A stretch of DNA of 64,000 bases from Panacagrimonas sp965216805 (lineage in GTDB: Bacteria; Pseudomonadota; Gammaproteobacteria; Nevskiales; Nevskiaceae), in assembly GCF_965216805.1 (NCBI RefSeq), contig NZ_CBDCGN010000003.1:1674001-1738000 (forward strand). The letters are read 5' to 3'. The translations under genes were made by a program, and so were the position numbers. Position 1 is the stretch's first letter. Every line of letters starts with the position of its first letter. Positions 21,076 to 30,202 of the stretch are shown in pieces. Below the pieces are notes generated by a model that was given only the letters and a program-made list of their open reading frames with translations, searched no databases and was not told the DNA's origin.

Positions 21076-23238
21076 TCAGAACTGGTAGCTGAGGCTGGCG
21101 GCGACGCTGGCCGGCGGGCCGAAGTAGAGGTTGCCGTACTCGTCGAGCACGTAGTACTTGCGGTCGAGCAGGTTGTTGCCGTTGACCTGCACCGACATCG
21201 CGGAGCTCACGCGGTAGCGCGTCATCAGGCTGAGCAGCGGCACCGAACCCTGGCGGATGTTGACCAGGCCCTGCGGGGCGCCGACGTCGAGGTCGCTGGC
21301 CGACTGCCAGTTGACGCCGCCGCCCATCGTCACCCGGTGCAGCGCGCCGCGCGGGGTGTAGGTGCTGAACACGCGCACCAGGGTGCGCGGGATGTAGCCC
21401 TTGACCGAGTTTCCCTCGCCGTCTTCCAGCAGGTAGCGCGACCAGCCGAGGCTTGCGTTCCAGCCCGGCATCGGCGTGCCGGAGGCTTCGACTTCGAAGC
21501 CGCGGGTCTGCGTGCCGTCGACGGCGAACGAGGCCTGGGTGATGCCGTCGGGCAGGAAGATCGGCTGACCCTGATCGTCGATGGCGGGGACCGCGACATT
21601 GTCCTGGCGGGTGTCGAAAAAGGTCAGCGCGGTGTTGAAGCGCCCGCCGAAATGCTCGCCCTTGATGCCGACCTCGCTGCTCTTGCCAGTGATGGGATCG
21701 AGGAACTGGCCGTCCGGGTTCTGGCTGTTCTGCGGGTCGAAGATCTCGGTGTAGCTGACGAAGGCCGACCAGGTGGCGTCGAGGTCGTAGATCAGGCCGG
21801 CGTAGGGCGTGGTCTGGCGATGGTCGTGGACGAAGGCCTCGGGGCCGGAGTAGACGTAGAAGTCGTCGGTCTTCCAACGATTGACGCGGGCGCCGGCGAC
21901 CAGCGTCAGCGGGTCGAGCACGCTGAGACGGGCGGCGGCGTACAGGCCCTGCTGGCGCGTCTTGCGGTCGGTGCTGGTCGTGCCGGTGGCGGCGAATGCG
22001 GGCATCGGGTAGCTCGCATCCCACTCGAAGAAGTTGCCGGGGTCGGCGAGATTGCCGCGCCCGAACTCGTCGCTTTCCGGCGGTGCGAATTCGGTGCCGT
22101 CGACCTCGATCTCGGAGCCGTTGAAACCCGCCACCAGCTCGTGCCGCCGGCCGAACAGGTCGAACGGGCCGCTGACGTAGAGATCCAGCGCGCGCTGGTC
22201 GGTCTGCACGATCTCGCGGTAGGCGAACGGCACCAGTCCGGTGCCGTCATCGACGTCCGGGTAGCCGAAGACGTAGAACAGGGCCAGGTCATCGTCGGCG
22301 CGACGGCGGGTCAGCGAGCCGCGCAGCGACCAGTCGGGGCCAAAGTCGTGGCGCAACTCGGCGATCACGCTACGGCGTCGCTTGTTCCAGAAACTCCAGT
22401 CCGCCGCCGTGCTCACCGAGCGGTTCCAGTCGGTGCGCGAACCGTCGGACAGGAACAGCGGGAACGAACCCCAGGTGTTGGCCTGGGGCTGCACATCCTG
22501 GTAGTCCAGGCTCAGGCTGAGCAAGGTGTTCTCGCCCAGGTCGGCATCGACGATGCCGTACAGCACCTGTTTTTCGTTCTCGTAGAAGGCCTGGTAGGAC
22601 TCGCGGTGCTGGTAGACGCCGACCACGCGCCCGCGCACCGCGCCGTCGCCCAGCAGCGGTCCGCCGAGGTCGAGCACCGCGCGGCGGTCGTCCCAGGACC
22701 CCGCCGTGGCGTCGATGGACGCCGTCAGCGCACGGGCGTCGGCGCGCTTGCGCACCAGGTTGACCGAGGCCGAGGGGCTGCCGGCGCCGGTGAGCAGGCC
22801 GGTGGCGCCGCGCACGATCTCGATGCGCTCGTACAGGCCTGTGTCCAGGGTCTCGTCGGCCGATTCGGTGGAGGAGTTGGAGGCCGCCGGCACGCCGTCC
22901 ACCAGCACGCTGTCGATGAAAAACCCACGCGAGGTGAACACCACGCGCTCGGAGTCGTAGGCGTAGGAATAGACGCCGGTGGTGTTGTCGAGCACGTCGC
23001 GCAGCGAGGTGAGGTTCTGGTCCTCGAGCCGTTCGCGGGTGAACACGGTCACCGACTGCGGGGTTTCGCGCAGGCTCAGCGGCAGGCGGGTGGCGGCGCC
23101 GGAATCCTCGACCGTGTAGTCCGGTGCCTCGCCGGTGACGGTGATGGTCTGCGGCGCCGAAGGTCCGGGCGCGGTCAGTGCGGCGAGCGGCGGTGCAACA
23201 AGACTGGCGGCGACCGCCAGTGGCAACAAAGGTTTCAT
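21076..23238 (-). CDS. TonB-dependent siderophore receptor (FpvA/FhuE-like)
   Basis: A 720-residue outer-membrane receptor with a Sec signal (MKPLLPLAVAASLVAPPLAAL), a TonB-box-like QTITVTG segment and a siderophore-type plug: LRETPQSVTVFTRERLEDQN, DNTTGVYSY, FFIDSVLVDGVP and IEIVRGATGLLTGAGSPSAS. The barrel ends in ASLSYQF with a C-terminal phenylalanine. It heads an operon with the DUF3649-like and PepSY genes. The siderophore cannot be read from the sequence; there are no biosynthetic genes in the window, so a foreign siderophore is likely. Confidence 0.92.
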   Translation of the reverse strand: MKPLLPLAVAASLVAPPLAALTAPGPSAPQTITVTGEAPDYTVEDSGAATRLPLSLRETPQSVTVFTRERLEDQNLTSLRDVLDNTTGVYSYAYDSERVVFTSRGFFIDSVLVDGVPAASNSSTESADETLDTGLYERIEIVRGATGLLTGAGSPSASVNLVRKRADARALTASIDATAGSWDDRRAVLDLGGPLLGDGAVRGRVVGVYQHRESYQAFYENEKQVLYGIVDADLGENTLLSLSLDYQDVQPQANTWGSFPLFLSDGSRTDWNRSVSTAADWSFWNKRRRSVIAELRHDFGPDWSLRGSLTRRRADDDLALFYVFGYPDVDDGTGLVPFAYREIVQTDQRALDLYVSGPFDLFGRRHELVAGFNGSEIEVDGTEFAPPESDEFGRGNLADPGNFFEWDASYPMPAFAATGTTSTDRKTRQQGLYAAARLSVLDPLTLVAGARVNRWKTDDFYVYSGPEAFVHDHRQTTPYAGLIYDLDATWSAFVSYTEIFDPQNSQNPDGQFLDPITGKSSEVGIKGEHFGGRFNTALTFFDTRQDNVAVPAIDDQGQPIFLPDGITQASFAVDGTQTRGFEVEASGTPMPGWNASLGWSRYLLEDGEGNSVKGYIPRTLVRVFSTYTPRGALHRVTMGGGVNWQSASDLDVGAPQGLVNIRQGSVPLLSLMTRYRVSSAMSVQVNGNNLLDRKYYVLDEYGNLYFGPPASVAASLSYQF

Positions 23239-23609
23239 CGTCAGGCTCCCTGGAACATCGGCGGAGCTGGCGATGGCTGGCCCGTGGATCGGGCGGGATC
23301 GTAAACAAGAATTGTTCGCAAATAAAGATGCTGCCGCCGCGGCGGTTCTCGCGTCGACGTCGCGCGTGCACCGATAGTCCCGGCCGGCGAAGGGAGAAAC
23401 CCGTGGACCTGGCTGCCGGCCTGCTCGGTTTTCTCTGGCGCCCCTGCACCGAAGACCCGTCGCGCGGGTTCTGTAGCGCGGCCTGTGTCGCGGCGCCCGG
23501 ATTGCCGTGGCCCCGGCGGTTCGGTCCCCACACCCTGGCTATCGCATTGCACGGCCTGCAGGCCCTGAAGGTGCAGGCCCCTGCGCCGACCGTAGCGGTG
23601 CGGCGCGGG
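23239..23609. other. Intergenic region between siderophore receptor and DUF6607 genes
   Basis: About 370 bases without a supported gene. The receptor-proximal 100 bases hold an AT-rich promoter-like stretch with an AACAA-TTGTT palindrome (23304-23316). I see nothing else of note in the remaining GC-rich part. Confidence 0.5.
23304..23316 (-). promoter_or_regulatory. Candidate operator upstream of the siderophore receptor
   Basis: AACAA-GAA-TTGTT is a perfect 5-3-5 palindrome in an AT-rich island about 65 bases before the receptor start. It does not match the classical Fur box well, so it may belong to another regulator or be a diverged Fur site. The call is tentative. Confidence 0.35.
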
Positions 23610-24776
23610 TCAGTACGGCGGAACGTCTGAGTCCGCGACCGGGTCAGGCTCGGCTTCGGCGGGGATGGCGGGCTCGGACGCGCGGTCCCGGCCCGGTGGC
23701 GGCGGTGCGACCCAGGTGTCGAACGCCGCTGCGATGCGGGTGTCCGAAACCGACAATCCCTTGGCGGCAACTTCGGCCAGCTCGAACAGCGGCACGATCA
23801 GTGCCATGCCGTCGATGCCGGTCTTGAGGCGTACGCCGCGGTCGTCGGCGAAGCGGCGGTCCCATTGCCGGCGCACACGGGCCCAGTAGTCGCGCGTTGC
23901 TTCCCAGTAGCGATACGCCGGTCCGAAATCGAAACCCTCGATGCGCCGGTAGTCGTTGAAGCCGAATTCGCGTACCAGGGTGTATTGGGTGCCGTCACCT
24001 TCGCGCAGGGTCTTGGTGTTGTCCTGTTCGTGGGTCCAGCCGCTGGGCGTGATGGTGTGCCGGTTCTCGACATTGAGCGCGTTGTAGTCGCTGCGCGTGG
24101 TGTACTCGCGACGCGGCAATGGGCGCCAGCTGCGATCCGATGTCCAGGTCGACACCCCATGGCGGTGGTTCCAGCGTCCGGTGCCGCAATAGCGTGGAGC
24201 GTCGTTGACCTCGTACACGCACTGGGTCCAGTTGCCGGCGCTGTACTCGTCGGCCAGCGGCACCACGCGCCAGGTCAACTGTTCGGTGAACTCGAAACGA
24301 GAAGGGGCTTGATACGTCCAGTCCTGGCGCCAATGCTTGGTGACGTGCTCGCCGTCAGCCGACACCAGCAGATGCTGCAGCACGATGTGACGGTCGCTCT
24401 GCCTGACCACCAGCACGGTCTCGAAGCCGGCGCTGTCCTGTCGGGCTGCCCGTGCGTAGCCCGGACGCAGCACCGCGGTTTCCTCGAAGGCGAAGGTCAC
24501 CTCGTACTCGCCGGTCATCGCGAGTATGGCGCGGCGGTCGCGCTCCAGATCGCTATCGGCGCCAGCGATGTGCGCCGACACCCGGGCGTCGTCGACCGCG
24601 GTGACCTCCCGCGGCGCGGTGCCGGCGCAGGCGCTCAGCATCAGCATCGCTCCGGCAGGCAGCAGCGCGCGACAAGCGGCAGCGACGCCGGGACAGCGTG
24701 GGCGACCGTGGGTAAAAATACCGGTAGGGGTGTGCGGCTGATGCGATCGCTGGCGCGGCGAAGGAAGGAACGACAT
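23610..24776 (-). CDS. DUF6607-family lipoprotein next to iron uptake genes
   Basis: A 388-residue predicted lipoprotein with lipobox MLSACAG near residue 50. It matches what I know of DUF6607: EYEVTFAFEETAVL, VKHWRQDWTY-like HVTKHWRQDWTYQAP, GNWTQCVYEVNDAPRYCGTG, WRPLPRREYTTRSDYN and GWTHEQDNTKT. Function is unknown; family members often lie near TonB-dependent receptor genes. The N-terminus is long for a signal peptide, so a start further inside (before GAMLMLSAC) is possible. The C-terminus is proline- and acid-rich. Confidence 0.78.
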   Translation of the reverse strand: MSFLPSPRQRSHQPHTPTGIFTHGRPRCPGVAAACRALLPAGAMLMLSACAGTAPREVTAVDDARVSAHIAGADSDLERDRRAILAMTGEYEVTFAFEETAVLRPGYARAARQDSAGFETVLVVRQSDRHIVLQHLLVSADGEHVTKHWRQDWTYQAPSRFEFTEQLTWRVVPLADEYSAGNWTQCVYEVNDAPRYCGTGRWNHRHGVSTWTSDRSWRPLPRREYTTRSDYNALNVENRHTITPSGWTHEQDNTKTLREGDGTQYTLVREFGFNDYRRIEGFDFGPAYRYWEATRDYWARVRRQWDRRFADDRGVRLKTGIDGMALIVPLFELAEVAAKGLSVSDTRIAAAFDTWVAPPPPGRDRASEPAIPAEAEPDPVADSDVPPY

Positions 24777-24996
24777 GAGTCACGTACGAGAAATGGAGAC
24801 GGCGGGCAGAATCGGTTCGACCACTCCGCGCAAGGGTATGCGGGCGATGCCGAGGATCGAATCGTGGCCGACGACCATACGTTGCGTTCCGCGCGGCGGT
24901 CAAACGTTGCCGGTCGCCGCGGCGCGACTTGAGTTGAACGCGTAGGCTTATGATGAAATGAGTCAATAAGAGCGCGGCAAGAACAACAATCCGAGC

Positions 24997-26226
24997 ATGA
25001 CGTCCCTGCCTCCAAGCCGGCCTTCGATATCGTCGCCCCAGCAGCGCTGCGAGCTTTTGCGGCTGCGGTTTTCGGGCGAGGAAGAACGCGCGTTCCGGCT
25101 CGACTACGAAGCCGGCTCGGTGTCTTCAAGAGTGGCGATGCTGATCATCGGCATCGTCATGATCGGCTCCACGCCGCTCTACGACGTAGCCCTGCTGCAA
25201 GCGCCGCCGGATTTCGTCGCCTACACGCGGACCCTGCAGTTCGGCGTGCAGATTCCGGTTCTGCTGCTGGGCCTGCTGGTCAATCTGGCGCCGTCGCTGC
25301 GGCCGCTGGCGGCGCCGGTGATGATCGCCGGCATGCTGATTTTCGGCGGCAGCCTGTGCGCCGAGTATGTCGCCGGCGTGCGTCACGGCTTCAGCGTGCC
25401 GCACGATGTGGCCACCCTGGCGATCTCCGCGGCCTGTCTGCTCGGGCGGCTGCGCTTCTACCTGCTGTTGCCCTGGGCGTTCGCGTTGATGCTGGGCGTG
25501 ACCGCGACGCAGTTGCGCGTGCACGAGAGTTCCTCCGCGGCGATCTACGACGTCATCGGCATGTGGATGCAATTCGCCGTGGCGCTCACCGCGGCTTATC
25601 TGCTGGAAGCTTCCGCGCGCGAAAACTGGGCGCAACGGCGTCTGCTGCAGAACGAAGCGGCGCATGACGCGCTGACCCAGCTGCCCAACCGGCGTCACTT
25701 CGACGACGCCCTGGTGCGCCTGGTGCGCGAGGCGGCGCGGGACCGCAAGGGTGTGGCTCTGATGATGGTCGATGTCGATCTGTTCAAGGCCTACAACGAC
25801 CGCTACGGACATCCGGCCGGCGACGAATGCCTGCGCAGGATCGCGCGCTGGATGCAGGACTCCATGCGCCGCCCGCAGGATTTCTGCGCCCGCATCGGCG
25901 GCGAAGAATTCGTCGCAGTATGGTTTGACGCGCGACCGGAAACTGCGACGGTGATGGCCGAGGCCTTGCGCGCCGGTGTGCGCCAGTTGGCGATCGAGCG
26001 CGACGACGCCGGGGACCGCGGCGTGGTCAGTGCTTCCGGCGGTTTCGTGCAGGTTCTGCCGCCGTGGCCGCAAGACGACGCTGCTTCCATTGCGTCGGAA
26101 ATGGTGGCCAGCGCCGACCGCCTGCTGTACGAAGCCAAGCGGTTGGGGCGCGACCGCCTGATCACGCAGACCGGCGTGATGGTCGGGGCATCCAGCCTCA
26201 ACGATAGGTCAACAGGCGAGAATTGA
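24997..26226 (+). CDS. Membrane-bound diguanylate cyclase (GGDEF)
   Basis: A 409-residue protein with five or six N-terminal helices (about residues 46-205) and a C-terminal GGDEF domain beginning at DALTQLPNRRHF (224). The active-site motif is GGEEF (301-305), the metal ligand region is MMVDVDLFKAYND, and an inhibitory I-site RPQD (292-295) lies five residues before the active site. It should therefore make cyclic di-GMP with product inhibition. The sensory membrane domain is not one I can name. Its 3' end overlaps the convergent phosphatase gene by 29 bp. Confidence 0.93.
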   Translation: MTSLPPSRPSISSPQQRCELLRLRFSGEEERAFRLDYEAGSVSSRVAMLIIGIVMIGSTPLYDVALLQAPPDFVAYTRTLQFGVQIPVLLLGLLVNLAPSLRPLAAPVMIAGMLIFGGSLCAEYVAGVRHGFSVPHDVATLAISAACLLGRLRFYLLLPWAFALMLGVTATQLRVHESSSAAIYDVIGMWMQFAVALTAAYLLEASARENWAQRRLLQNEAAHDALTQLPNRRHFDDALVRLVREAARDRKGVALMMVDVDLFKAYNDRYGHPAGDECLRRIARWMQDSMRRPQDFCARIGGEEFVAVWFDARPETATVMAEALRAGVRQLAIERDDAGDRGVVSASGGFVQVLPPWPQDDAASIASEMVASADRLLYEAKRLGRDRLITQTGVMVGASSLNDRSTGEN

Positions 26227-26878
26227 TGCCCTCGAAGTACCCGTGCTCGTTGAGCGTGGCCAGGCTCAACCCGCCGCTGCCATAGACCAGCTTGGTGATG
26301 CCGGCGTTGACCAGCCGCCAGTTCAGGGCTGCGTATTCGGCGGGCGATGTGCACAGCAGCTGTTCCGCCACCACGCTGATGACGCCACCGGAGGTGAACA
26401 CCAACGCACTCTGGCCCGACTGCAGGCGCGCGCACACTCGTTCCAGGGCAGCCAGGCAGCGGCCGCGAAACGTGCTCCAGGTTTCGCGGTAGTCGGCATC
26501 GCAGGTGCCGCTCTGCCAGCGCCGCATGGCCTGAGTGAACAGTTGCTCGAACGCGCGACGGCGATCCGGCGCCGCCTTCACCACTTCGACCATCACGCGG
26601 CGGTCCATGTGGCGGTCGATGATGTCCTCGTGGTCGTACTCGTTGAAGCCGTCGTCGCATTCGCAGGCCGGGTCCAGCGACATCGCCTGCAGGCAGGCGG
26701 CGGCGGTTTGCCGATGCCGCTTCATGCCGCCGCTGACGACGTGGTCGGGCTTGGGCACGCGCAAGCGCATCGCTGCGCCGAACACGCGCGACTGTTCCTC
26801 GCCCAGCGGCGTCAACTGGTCGTAGTCCGCCGAAGAAAACGCCGCCTGGCCGTGACGGATCAGATAGATGACCGCCAT
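26198..26878 (-). CDS. Histidine phosphatase family protein (phosphoglycerate mutase-like)
   Basis: A 226-residue protein starting MAVIYLIRHGQAAF with the catalytic RHG at residues 8-10, followed by DQLTPLGEEQS, a substrate pocket around VVSGGMKRHRQTA and a second catalytic histidine replaced in VFTSGGVISVV, where the usual HGG is SGG. The substrate is unknown. The ATG at 26878 is four bases from the end of the acyl-CoA dehydrogenase gene, so the two are an operon. The missing second histidine could mean low or altered activity. Confidence 0.85.
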   Translation of the reverse strand: MAVIYLIRHGQAAFSSADYDQLTPLGEEQSRVFGAAMRLRVPKPDHVVSGGMKRHRQTAAACLQAMSLDPACECDDGFNEYDHEDIIDRHMDRRVMVEVVKAAPDRRRAFEQLFTQAMRRWQSGTCDADYRETWSTFRGRCLAALERVCARLQSGQSALVFTSGGVISVVAEQLLCTSPAEYAALNWRLVNAGITKLVYGSGGLSLATLNEHGYFEGINSRLLTYR

Positions 26879-26882
26879 GCGC

Positions 26883-28115
26883 TCAGCGACCGTGGCCGCG
26901 CTTGGCCAGCTCGATGCGGGCAATCACGCCGCGGTGCACCTCGTCCGGGCCATCGGCCAGACGCAGCATGCGCGCCTGGGCGTTGAAGCCGGCCAGCACG
27001 AAATCGCGCGAGACGCCGGCGGCACCGTGGATCTGGATCGCCATGTCGACGACCTGTTGCAGCATCAAGGGCGCGGCGACCTTGATGGTGGAGATTTCCG
27101 TCATCGCCGCCAGCGCCCCCACCTTGTCCATCTTCCAGGCTGCGTACAGGGTCAGCAGTCGCGCCTGGTCGATGGCGATGCGGGCGTCGGCGATGCGCTC
27201 GCGGTTGCCGCCCAGGTTGAGGATGGGCTTGCCGAAGGCCACGCGCGTCATGCCGCGCGCGATAGCGAGATCCAGCGACTGCTCCGCCGCGCCGATGGCG
27301 CGCATGCAGTGATGGATGCGACCGGGCCCGAGGCGGCCCTGCGCGATCTCGAAGCCCATGCCGGGGCCGGAGATGATCGCGCTCAGCGGCAGGCGCACGT
27401 TGCTGAAATGCACCTCGCCGTGGCCGTGCGGTTCGTCGTAATCGCCCAGCACCGGCAGCATGCGCTGGATCTCGACGCCGGGCGTGTCCATCGGCACCAG
27501 CACCATGGAGTGCTGGTGCTTGCGGTCGCGGTTGTCGTCCGGTGTGCGGCCCATGAAGATGGCGACCTTGCAACGCGGATCGCCGACGCCGCTGCTCCAC
27601 CACTTCTTGCCATTGAGCACCACCGTGTCGCCCTCGACGATGGCGGTGGCCTGCATGTTGGTGGCATCGGACGAGGCCACGTCCGGCTCGGTCATGCAGA
27701 ATACCGAGCGGATCTCGCCGTCCAGCAGCGGGCGTAGCCAGGTCAGCTTCTGTTCGTCCGAGCCGTAGCGCCAGATCACTTCCATGTTGCCGGTGTCGGG
27801 CGCCGAACAATTGAAGATTTCCGGCGCCATCAGGCTGCGGCCGGTTTCCTCGGCGATGGGCGCATATTCCAGCACCGACAGACCGGCGCCCCACTCGGCA
27901 TCGGGCAGAAACAGGTTCCACAGGCCCGCTGCCCTCGCCTTTGCCTTGAGTTGCTCCACCCGCGGCGGAATCTTCCATAGGCGCCAGTCGCCACCGTGGC
28001 GGGCGTCGTGAATCTCGGCCCAGTGTTGCTGTTCGACCGGCAGGATGTGTTCCTGCATGAAAGCGCGCACGCGCTTGACGTAGTCCTTGCAACGCTCGCC
28101 GGGTTCGAAATCCAT
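26883..28115 (-). CDS. Acyl-CoA dehydrogenase
   Basis: A 410-residue FAD-dependent dehydrogenase. Seen in order: an N-terminal helical domain, VFCMTEPDVASSDATNM (FAD/acyl contact) near residue 150, WWSSGVGDPRCK, a FAD-binding GPGRIHHCMRAIGAAEQSL region near 275 and the C-terminal IHGAAGVSRDFVLA. The pattern is that of the FadE-like group acting on branched or long-chain acyl-CoAs. It is divergent from a LysR-type regulator gene and followed by the histidine phosphatase gene. Confidence 0.93.
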   Translation of the reverse strand: MDFEPGERCKDYVKRVRAFMQEHILPVEQQHWAEIHDARHGGDWRLWKIPPRVEQLKAKARAAGLWNLFLPDAEWGAGLSVLEYAPIAEETGRSLMAPEIFNCSAPDTGNMEVIWRYGSDEQKLTWLRPLLDGEIRSVFCMTEPDVASSDATNMQATAIVEGDTVVLNGKKWWSSGVGDPRCKVAIFMGRTPDDNRDRKHQHSMVLVPMDTPGVEIQRMLPVLGDYDEPHGHGEVHFSNVRLPLSAIISGPGMGFEIAQGRLGPGRIHHCMRAIGAAEQSLDLAIARGMTRVAFGKPILNLGGNRERIADARIAIDQARLLTLYAAWKMDKVGALAAMTEISTIKVAAPLMLQQVVDMAIQIHGAAGVSRDFVLAGFNAQARMLRLADGPDEVHRGVIARIELAKRGHGR

Positions 28116-28204
28116 GGGGGCTCTCCTGTGATCTTCACCATCCTAAGCGTCGCCGTACAATTGATGAAGTGAAGAATCTGCATCTGACGTTATGAAGATC
28201 GTGC

Positions 28205-29122
28205 ATGAATAAGCCGGACGCGCAGATTGCGTTGAATCGCCTGGACTTGAATCTCTTCCGCGTGTTCGACGTTGTCTATCGCGAGCGCAGCCTTACCCGC
28301 AGCGCCGAGGTGCTGTCTTTGAGCCAGTCCGCGGTGAGTCATGCGCTGGGCCGGCTGCGCCAGCGCCTGGGCGATCCGCTGTTCCTGCGCCAGGGCCGCG
28401 GCGTGCTGCCGACGCCGCGTGCCGATGCGCTGGCACCGGCCGTGCAGCAGGCGCTGGGCTGCCTGGATTCGGCGCTGCGGCCGGGCCACCGGTTCGATCC
28501 GGCACAGGATCTGCGCCGGGTCACCCTGGCGATGCCGGACGAACTGGAGCCGATCGTGCTGCCGGCCCTGGTGTCGGCGTTGCGACGCCGCGCGCCCCGG
28601 GCCAGTGTCGCCAGCGTGCGGCTGGACCGTGCCGCACTGCGCACCGACCTGGCTGCCGGGCGCATCGACCTGGCCATCGACGTGCCGCGCAGTGTGGATG
28701 CCGAGGTGATGCACCAGCCGCTGATCCAGCACCGCTACTGCGTAGTGGGCGGCCGGCGGTTGCGACTGAACACCGAGCGCTATCTGGCTGCCGAGCACGT
28801 GGCGGTGTCGTCGCGTCGCAGCGGACCGACCTTCGAGGATTTCGTTCTGGACCGACTGGGCCTGCGCCGGCAGGTGGCCTTGCGCTGCCAGAACTACGAG
28901 GCGGCCTGTCGGGTGGTGGCGGCTTCCGATCTGCTGTTGACCATGCCGCGGCGACACGCCGAACTGCTGCGACCGGCGCTGGGGTTCCACATCCTGGCGC
29001 TACCGCTACAGATTCCCAGTATTGCCTTGCACCTGTACTGGCATCGACAGGCCGAGTCCGCGCCCGCCAGCCAATGGTTGCGCCGATGCTTTCGCGAGTT
29101 GATCAGCGCGGATGGGCGCTGA
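28205..29122 (+). CDS. LysR-family transcriptional regulator
   Basis: A 305-residue LysR regulator with an N-terminal winged helix-turn-helix (LDLNLFRVFDVVYRERSLTR, then SQSAVSHALGRLRQRLGDPL) and a substrate-binding domain. The PLFLRQGRGVLPTPRA segment is typical. It is divergently arranged with the acyl-CoA dehydrogenase gene with an 89-bp shared upstream region, so it probably controls that gene; the inducer is unknown. Confidence 0.92.
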   Translation: MNKPDAQIALNRLDLNLFRVFDVVYRERSLTRSAEVLSLSQSAVSHALGRLRQRLGDPLFLRQGRGVLPTPRADALAPAVQQALGCLDSALRPGHRFDPAQDLRRVTLAMPDELEPIVLPALVSALRRRAPRASVASVRLDRAALRTDLAAGRIDLAIDVPRSVDAEVMHQPLIQHRYCVVGGRRLRLNTERYLAAEHVAVSSRRSGPTFEDFVLDRLGLRRQVALRCQNYEAACRVVAASDLLLTMPRRHAELLRPALGFHILALPLQIPSIALHLYWHRQAESAPASQWLRRCFRELISADGR

Positions 29123-29297
29123 CTCGCTTGCGCGGCGGAGTGTCCATGACGCGGCCGCCTGGCAGATGCCGGCGCAGGCGCGTCCACGCATGCGTCAAAC
29201 TGAACTCCGGGAACAGGAAGGGCAGCGCCAGCATCAACAGCATGGCCACGATGCAGATGGCGGTGTCGATGAACATGAACAAGGAAGCGTCCTGCAT
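29103..29297 (-). CDS. Small single-helix membrane protein
   Basis: A 64-residue predicted protein with one strong transmembrane segment (about residues 8-27) and a basic C-terminal tail. The ATG at 29297 follows an AGGTGA Shine-Dalgarno sequence by five bases, better than the in-frame GTG nine bases upstream. It overlaps the LysR 3' end by 20 bp in convergent orientation. No family is recognised; coding support is moderate. Confidence 0.5.
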   Translation of the reverse strand: MQDASLFMFIDTAICIVAMLLMLALPFLFPEFSLTHAWTRLRRHLPGGRVMDTPPRKRVSAHPR

Positions 29298-29318
29298 GGG
29301 GGTCACCTGCCTGAAAGT

Positions 29319-29369
29319 AGGGTCAGGCGGACAGCAGTGGCCGCACTACGAGGGGTCGACGCTGACCCT
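29319..29369. repeat. REP-like inverted repeat (GTAG type)
   Basis: AGGGTCAG at 29319-29326 and CTGACCCT at 29362-29369 form an 8-bp perfect stem around a 35-base loop. The left arm is preceded by GT, giving the GTAG start seen in REP elements of Stenotrophomonas-like genomes. A second GTAG element lies 85 bp further on. Confidence 0.5.
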
Positions 29370-29453
29370 TGATCCGTTTTAAGCAAACGCCGTGCCGGTC
29401 CCACACGACGATTGCGACGCTCACGCCACGTCGCAAGGCCAGCGGAACCCGAA

Positions 29454-29474
29454 GTAGCCCGGGTGCAACCCGGG
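29454..29474. repeat. REP-like palindrome starting with GTAG
   Basis: GTAG is followed by CCCGGGT-GCA-ACCCGGG, a perfect 7-bp hairpin with a 3-base loop. This is the classic layout of GTAG-type REP sequences, which are mobilised by RAYT transposases. None is visible in the window. Confidence 0.6.
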
Positions 29475-29596
29475 TTGGGCCCACGACGCTGCTCTGGCTA
29501 TCGTCGAGATGGGCATGGAAAAGCCGCGCCGGGGCAAGCGGCGCGGCGCAACGGAACGGCTCAGGGGTGGCGCGGCGCGTGCCGCGCGTTTACGGG

Positions 29597-29899
29597 TCAG
29601 CGTGCGTCGAGATGGTGCGTATCGACCTCGCGCACGCCTTCGACGGCGCGTACTTTTTCAACCGCGCGATAGACCATGGCTGGCGTCTCCACATCGCCGG
29701 CCAGGGACACCACGCCGTTGCGGGTCTGTACTTCGATGGGCGTCTGCACCTGCAGGCGCTTGTCCTGCGCCAGTACGGTCTTGACCTTGGCGGTGATCAG
29801 CTCATCGCCGGTGGCATTGTCGCTGGCGGAAAACGCCGCACCGGCGAACAGCAGGGGCGCGGCGAGCAGGGTGGAACGGACGACAGGGTTCAGTTTCAT
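29597..29899 (-). CDS. Periplasmic BON-domain protein
   Basis: A 100-residue protein with a Sec signal peptide (residues 1-25, cleavage near AFSAS) and one BON domain: DELITAKVKTVLAQDKRLQV, IEVQTRNGVVSLAGDV and VEGVREVDTH. Single-BON proteins of the OsmY type are periplasmic and are thought to bind membranes or help envelope stress tolerance. It stands alone on the minus strand, preceded by a 58-bp tandem duplication. Confidence 0.88.
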   Translation of the reverse strand: MKLNPVVRSTLLAAPLLFAGAAFSASDNATGDELITAKVKTVLAQDKRLQVQTPIEVQTRNGVVSLAGDVETPAMVYRAVEKVRAVEGVREVDTHHLDAR

Positions 29900-29938
29900 G
29901 GGGGACTCCTCAATCAGGGGGGGTCGATCAAGTGATCG

Positions 29939-30054
29939 TCTGCGTGACGAATTCCGGCAACGCTGCCGGGAGCCGGTGGTACCGGACTGAACAGGATCTG
30001 CGTGACGAATTCCGGCAACGCTGCCGGGAGCCGGTGGTACCGGACTGAACAGGA
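29939..30054. repeat. Perfect tandem duplication of a 58-bp hairpin-rich unit
   Basis: Two identical 58-bp units (29939-29996 and 29997-30054) lie head to tail. Each contains two palindromes, CCGGCA-ACGC-TGCCGG and CCGGT-GGT-ACCGG. The perfect identity indicates a recent duplication. The unit lies between the BON gene start and the end of the OmpA-cupredoxin gene, where it may affect expression of the former. Confidence 0.85.
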
Positions 30055-30142
30055 AGCGCCGTTGGTTCCTGCTGCTGGCCCCAGTTTACGCCGTCGGCCA
30101 CGCTTTGGATGCGCCTGACTCCGGCGTCTGCCAACGAGAAAG

Positions 30143-30168
30143 AACCCGCCCCCTTGCGAGGGCGGGTT
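30143..30168 (-). terminator. Probable terminator of the OmpA-cupredoxin gene
   Basis: A 9-bp stem (AACCCGCCC and GGGCGGGTT on the plus strand) lies 35 bases downstream of the stop codon. On the minus strand it is followed by a short interrupted T-rich stretch (TTCTTTCT). It is a reasonable but not ideal intrinsic terminator. Confidence 0.6.
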
Positions 30169-30202
30169 AAGAAGGCGCTCGAGAAGGAGAGGTCGAGTGC
30201 GC

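Noticed and set aside
29939..30054. Possible CRISPR array
   Set aside because: Only two adjoining copies without spacers; it is a tandem duplication.
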